From Coxiellaceae bacterium (GTDB taxonomy: Bacteria > Pseudomonadota > Gammaproteobacteria > Coxiellales > Coxiellaceae), in assembly GCA_014238445.1 (NCBI GenBank), contig JABABC010000178.1, forward strand, positions 1-9,265: 9,265 bases of DNA, given 5' to 3'. Shown one piece after another: positions 6,318 to 9,265 of this stretch (position 1 is the first letter of the stretch; the number at the start of each line of letters is the position of its first letter). A program made the translations under genes and the position numbers. Under the pieces are notes generated by a model, which was not told where the DNA came from, did no database searches, and saw only the letters and a program-made list of their open reading frames with translations.

Positions 6318-6779
6318 ATGAAACAGTTAATGACTTACGCCTGTGCTGCATTATTGGCAGCTGCCACTATGACCGGTTGTACGCCAGGTAATAACACCGG
6401 TGGTGCAACCATGACGGGTGCCGCTTTAGGTGGTTTGTTAGGTGGTGCTATGACTGGTGGTAATGATAAATGGGCTGGCGCCTTAGCAGGTGCATTGGTC
6501 GGAGGCGCAATTGGTAATCAAATTGGTAAGAAGATGGATGCGCAGGATCAGAAAAACATGCAAAGCGCTATCACAACAACGCCCGTTGGTAGTCAGGCTC
6601 AGTGGACTAACCAACAAACGGATATTACCTACAAAGTAACGCCCACCAAACAATACACGTCATCCAGTAATCAGTATTGTCGTGAATATACAACGACAGT
6701 GACTGTTGAAGGGAAGCAACAAACGGGTTATGGAACCGCCTGTAAGCAAGCGGATGGTCAATGGAAAATTGTTAAGTAA
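6318..6779 (+). CDS. Glycine-zipper lipoprotein, 17-kDa surface antigen / RT0821-Lpp0805 type
   Basis: A small outer-membrane-associated lipoprotein of the Rickettsia 17-kDa antigen / SlyB-like group; the molecular role is poorly defined but linked to envelope integrity. Residues 1-20 are a lipoprotein signal peptide ending in MTGC, with Cys21 the likely lipidated residue. Residues 28-70 are a glycine zipper (GxxxG-type spacing, including GAALGGLLGG and GALVGGAIG), expected to insert into or pack against the membrane. The C-terminal domain (about 90-153) has the family pattern of a Cys121-Arg-Glu-Tyr stretch, GYGTAC (Cys142) and a final DGQWKIV; the two cysteines could form a disulphide. AAGGGG at 6306-6311 lies 6 nt before the ATG, a strong Shine-Dalgarno. 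It is a single-gene unit, with a divergent neighbour and a terminator after its stop. I could not pick out a convincing promoter in 6150-6300. Confidence 0.93.
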   Translation: MKQLMTYACAALLAAATMTGCTPGNNTGGATMTGAALGGLLGGAMTGGNDKWAGALAGALVGGAIGNQIGKKMDAQDQKNMQSAITTTPVGSQAQWTNQQTDITYKVTPTKQYTSSSNQYCREYTTTVTVEGKQQTGYGTACKQADGQWKIVK

Positions 6780-6801
6780 TATACTAATAGTATTGATAAG
6801 G

Positions 6802-6832
6802 AAATCCCCGCAATGTTGTGGGGATTTTTTTT
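6802..6832 (+). terminator. Rho-independent terminator after the lipoprotein gene
   Basis: AAATCCCC (6802-6809) pairs with GGGGATTT (6820-6827). The stem is extended inward by a G-T, a C-G and an A-T pair around an ATGT loop, and eight T residues run from 6825 to 6832. It starts 23 bp after the lipoprotein stop and ends 16 bp before the hemB ATG. Confidence 0.93.
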
Positions 6833-6848
6833 ATAGCGAGTAAAACCG

Positions 6849-7850
6849 ATGACATTAACAATCGATCCTCCTCAGCAACGTTTACGTCGATTGCGACAAC
6901 ATCCATCGCTGCGCCACTTGGTGCAAGAACACCGGGTGTCGTTGAAAGATTTAGTGTTGCCGTTGTTTGTTAAAGCAGGGATTACACAGCCTCAACCTAT
7001 TTCAGCTATGCCAGGACATACTCAATGGCCGGTTGACGCCTTGGATGAAGAAATTGCGGAGATTGTGTCACTTGGGATTCCTGCCGTGATGCTCTTCGGT
7101 GTGCCGGCTTATAAAGACGCTATGGGAAGTGCTGCACTCTTAGAAGGTGGTGTGGTTCAACAGGCTGTGCGTCGCATAAAACAGTTAGCACCTGATCTCC
7201 TGGTTATGACGGATGTGTGTTTTTGTGAATACACGGACCATGGTCATTGCGGAGTCTTGTCATCAAAAGGGGGTGATGATGTCGATAACGATGCAACATT
7301 AACCTTATTGGCGCAACAAGCTGTAAGTCATGCTGAAGCGGGGGCGGATATCATTGCACCCAGTGGCATGATGGATGGTATGGTAGCGGCTGTTCGACAA
7401 GGACTGGATCATGCAGGTTATACTCACATACCGATTTTAAGTTATGCTGTGAAATACGCGTCCAGTTTATATGATCCATTTCGTGAAGCCGCTGAAGGTG
7501 CACCACAACACGGTGATCGTCGCGGGTATCAAATGAACCCTGCGAATGCGAGTATTGGGCTGCGTGAAGCAGAACAAGACATGCAAGAAGGTGCTGACTT
7601 CTTAATGGTTAAGCCCGGTGGTTTGTATCTCGATATGGTGCAACGATTACGTGAACGTTTCCCTGGTGTTCCTTTAGCGGTGTATCAAGTCAGTGGTGAG
7701 TTTGCCATGATTAAAGCAGCAGCAGAAAAGGGGTGCGTGAATGAGCATGCCATGATGCAAGAAAGTCTGTTGTCGATGAAACGTGCTGGAGCTGATATTA
7801 TCATCACGTATTTTGCAAAATCGATGGCGAAGGTCTTACGCCATCCTTAA
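6849..7850 (+). CDS. hemB: Delta-aminolevulinic acid dehydratase (porphobilinogen synthase)
   Basis: Cytoplasmic enzyme that condenses two 5-aminolevulinate molecules to porphobilinogen, the first common step of tetrapyrrole (haem) synthesis. The TIM-barrel protein shows the zinc site Cys124, Cys126 and Cys134 in DVCFCEYTDHGHCG, which marks the zinc-dependent rather than the Mg-only class. The two active-site lysines are Lys202 in SYAVKYASSLYDPFR and Lys255 in FLMVKPGG, the latter forming the Schiff base. IAPSGMMDGMV and VYQVSGEFAM are further signatures. The 333-residue length is typical. The ATG has only a weak GAG at about 8 nt. Just 16 bp separate it from the preceding T-tract, so its promoter must lie inside or upstream of that terminator unless read-through supplies it. 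radA follows after 14 bp. Confidence 0.97.
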   Translation: MTLTIDPPQQRLRRLRQHPSLRHLVQEHRVSLKDLVLPLFVKAGITQPQPISAMPGHTQWPVDALDEEIAEIVSLGIPAVMLFGVPAYKDAMGSAALLEGGVVQQAVRRIKQLAPDLLVMTDVCFCEYTDHGHCGVLSSKGGDDVDNDATLTLLAQQAVSHAEAGADIIAPSGMMDGMVAAVRQGLDHAGYTHIPILSYAVKYASSLYDPFREAAEGAPQHGDRRGYQMNPANASIGLREAEQDMQEGADFLMVKPGGLYLDMVQRLRERFPGVPLAVYQVSGEFAMIKAAAEKGCVNEHAMMQESLLSMKRAGADIIITYFAKSMAKVLRHP

Positions 7851-7864
7851 ATGAAGGACAAGGC

Positions 7865-9223
7865 ATGGTTAAAACCAAAGTCAGTTATCAGTGTCAGCAA
7901 TGCGGCGGTTCGCATCATCAATGGCAAGGTCAATGTGCCGATTGTGGTGAGTGGAATAGCTTAGTTGAGGCTACAGAAACAGGCGCTAAGCGCGACCAAC
8001 GTGCAGGTGGTTATGCGGGTGTTACACCACAAATTACACCGCTATCTGATGTTACGTTTTCTGATAATCAACGCCTCTCTACAGGTATTGCTGAGTTTGA
8101 TCACGCATTGGGTGGTGGTTTAGTTTCGGGCTCTGTCGTGCTCATCGGTGGTGATCCTGGTGTGGGTAAATCCACTTTGTTACTGCAAATGATGTGTCAA
8201 TTATCCACTGGGCTTTCTGCCTTGTATGTCACGGGTGAGGAATCCTTACAGCAATTAGCAATGCGCGCCCATCGTTTGGGGGCGTCAGCGTGTGGGTTGC
8301 AATTACTTGCCGAAACACAAGTGGAAACCATCATCGCGCAAGCGCAACGTTTCAAACCGAAAGTGCTGGTGGTTGATTCCATACAAACGGTATTCACAGA
8401 AGCCGTCACCTCAGCGCCAGGTTCGGTCAGTCAATTACGTGAAAGTGCTGCACGCCTTGTGCGTTTCGCTAAACAAACTGGAACAGCTTTATTCTTAGTA
8501 GGGCATGTCACTAAAGAGGGGGCGATTGCAGGACCCCGTGTGTTAGAGCATATGGTGGATGCCGTGTTGTATTTCGAGGGTCGTAATGATAGTCGTTATC
8601 GCGTGGTGCGTGCGGTTAAAAACCGGTTTGGCGCGGTGAATGAAATTGGTTTATTCGCGATGACCGAACAAGGCTTAAAGCCGGTTAATAATCCGTCCGC
8701 TATTTTCCTATCAGAGTATGATGCTGATAAGCCGGGCAGTTCTGTGATGGTCACTTGGGAGGGTAGTCGTCCATTATTGGTGGAAGTGCAAGCATTGGTT
8801 GATGAAAGTCATTTGGGTAATCCGCGACGTGTTACGGTGGGTCTTGAACAAAATCGTTTAGCGATGTTATTGGCTGTATTGCATCGTCATGGGGGCGTGA
8901 CAACGCACGACCAAGATGTATTCCTGAATGTGGTGGGTGGCTTGCGCGTTATGGAAACGGCTGCGGATTTAGCGCTGGTGTTATCCGTGTTGTCGAGCTT
9001 GAGGAATCAACCTTTGCCGAAGGATTTAGTGGTATTTGGTGAGATTGGTTTGGCTGGTGAGATTCGCCCTGTGCCTAGTGGGTCGGAACGCTTGAAAGAA
9101 GCCATTAAGCACGGTTTCAAACGCGCTATCATCCCGCAGGCGAATTGCCCTAAAACGTTACCTAAAGGTATGGATATAATAGCTGCATCCACCTTGGCCG
9201 ATGTGATAGCTAAGGTGATGTAG
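7865..9223 (+). CDS. radA: DNA repair/recombination protein RadA (Sms)
   Basis: A hexameric RecA-like ATPase that drives branch migration at recombination intermediates. Domains in order: a zinc finger with Cys10, Cys13, Cys24 and Cys27; a RecA-type ATPase with Walker A GGDPGVGKST at 95-104 (Lys102) and Walker B VLVVDS at 167-172; the RadA-specific KNRFG motif at 252-256; and a C-terminal Lon-protease-like domain (about 275-452, with LGNPRR, GGLRVMETAADLA and FGEIGLAGEIRPV), used for DNA binding rather than proteolysis. The 452 residues match the usual length (about 455-460). GAAGGA lies about 6 nt before the ATG, between the hemB stop and this start, supporting co-transcription with hemB. 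The last 42 bp of the window after the stop contain nothing I can call. Confidence 0.97.
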   Translation: MVKTKVSYQCQQCGGSHHQWQGQCADCGEWNSLVEATETGAKRDQRAGGYAGVTPQITPLSDVTFSDNQRLSTGIAEFDHALGGGLVSGSVVLIGGDPGVGKSTLLLQMMCQLSTGLSALYVTGEESLQQLAMRAHRLGASACGLQLLAETQVETIIAQAQRFKPKVLVVDSIQTVFTEAVTSAPGSVSQLRESAARLVRFAKQTGTALFLVGHVTKEGAIAGPRVLEHMVDAVLYFEGRNDSRYRVVRAVKNRFGAVNEIGLFAMTEQGLKPVNNPSAIFLSEYDADKPGSSVMVTWEGSRPLLVEVQALVDESHLGNPRRVTVGLEQNRLAMLLAVLHRHGGVTTHDQDVFLNVVGGLRVMETAADLALVLSVLSSLRNQPLPKDLVVFGEIGLAGEIRPVPSGSERLKEAIKHGFKRAIIPQANCPKTLPKGMDIIAASTLADVIAKVM

Positions 9224-9265
9224 CGGTGTATGATCGCCAGTGCATGCAGGTTAATGTTGTCATAG

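Noticed and set aside
9226..9265. GTG at 9226 (ATG at 9244 in the same frame) open to the window end, with AAGGTGA upstream, as a possible gene after radA.
   Set aside because: Only 13 codons are visible and no sequence signature can be judged; an open frame this short is expected by chance.

Overview
The window looks like a chromosome segment from a gammaproteobacterium. Five of its six complete genes are conserved housekeeping or envelope genes of gammaproteobacterial type: a PBP5-type D,D-carboxypeptidase, a D-amino acid aminotransferase joined to a YbeD/DUF493 domain, a 17-kDa-surface-antigen-type glycine-zipper lipoprotein, a zinc-type HemB and RadA. The sixth is a CPA1-type Na+/H+ antiporter. 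A large unrecognised protein with a paired hydrophobic region and peptide repeats hints at a host-associated lineage such as Legionellales (Legionella/Coxiella relatives). That placement is inference from style, not from an identified marker.

Left part (1-1912, + strand): one long unrecognised gene that enters the window already in progress. Its frame is open from base 2, starts in a Thr-Glu-Ala tandem repeat, has two adjacent hydrophobic segments, a long polar body with a second repeat patch of similar type, and an 18-bp repeat near the C-terminus. It converges on the next operon across a 72-bp gap containing two dyads.

Middle (1985-6120, - strand): dacA is followed after 10 bp by dat-ybeD, a single frame encoding a fold-type IV PLP aminotransferase followed by a YbeD domain. 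A well-placed Shine-Dalgarno and ATG sit exactly at the domain junction, so the YbeD part may also be made alone. DacA releases D-alanine from peptidoglycan, and a D-amino acid aminotransferase interconverts D-alanine and D-glutamate, so the pair plausibly handles D-alanine recycling. Behind dacA, also on the - strand, lies the antiporter gene, with its own TATAAT -10 candidate in the divergent 197-bp region 6121-6317.

Right part (6318-9223, + strand): a lipoprotein gene ends in a strong intrinsic terminator. hemB follows only 16 bp after the terminator's T-tract, and radA follows hemB by 14 bp, probably co-transcribed.

No gene-free stretch exceeds 300 bp. I saw no tRNA, rRNA, CRISPR array, insertion sequence or origin. 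The most interesting points are the unrecognised N-terminally truncated protein, the Dat-YbeD frame fusion with an internal translation start, and the terminator wedged directly in front of hemB.
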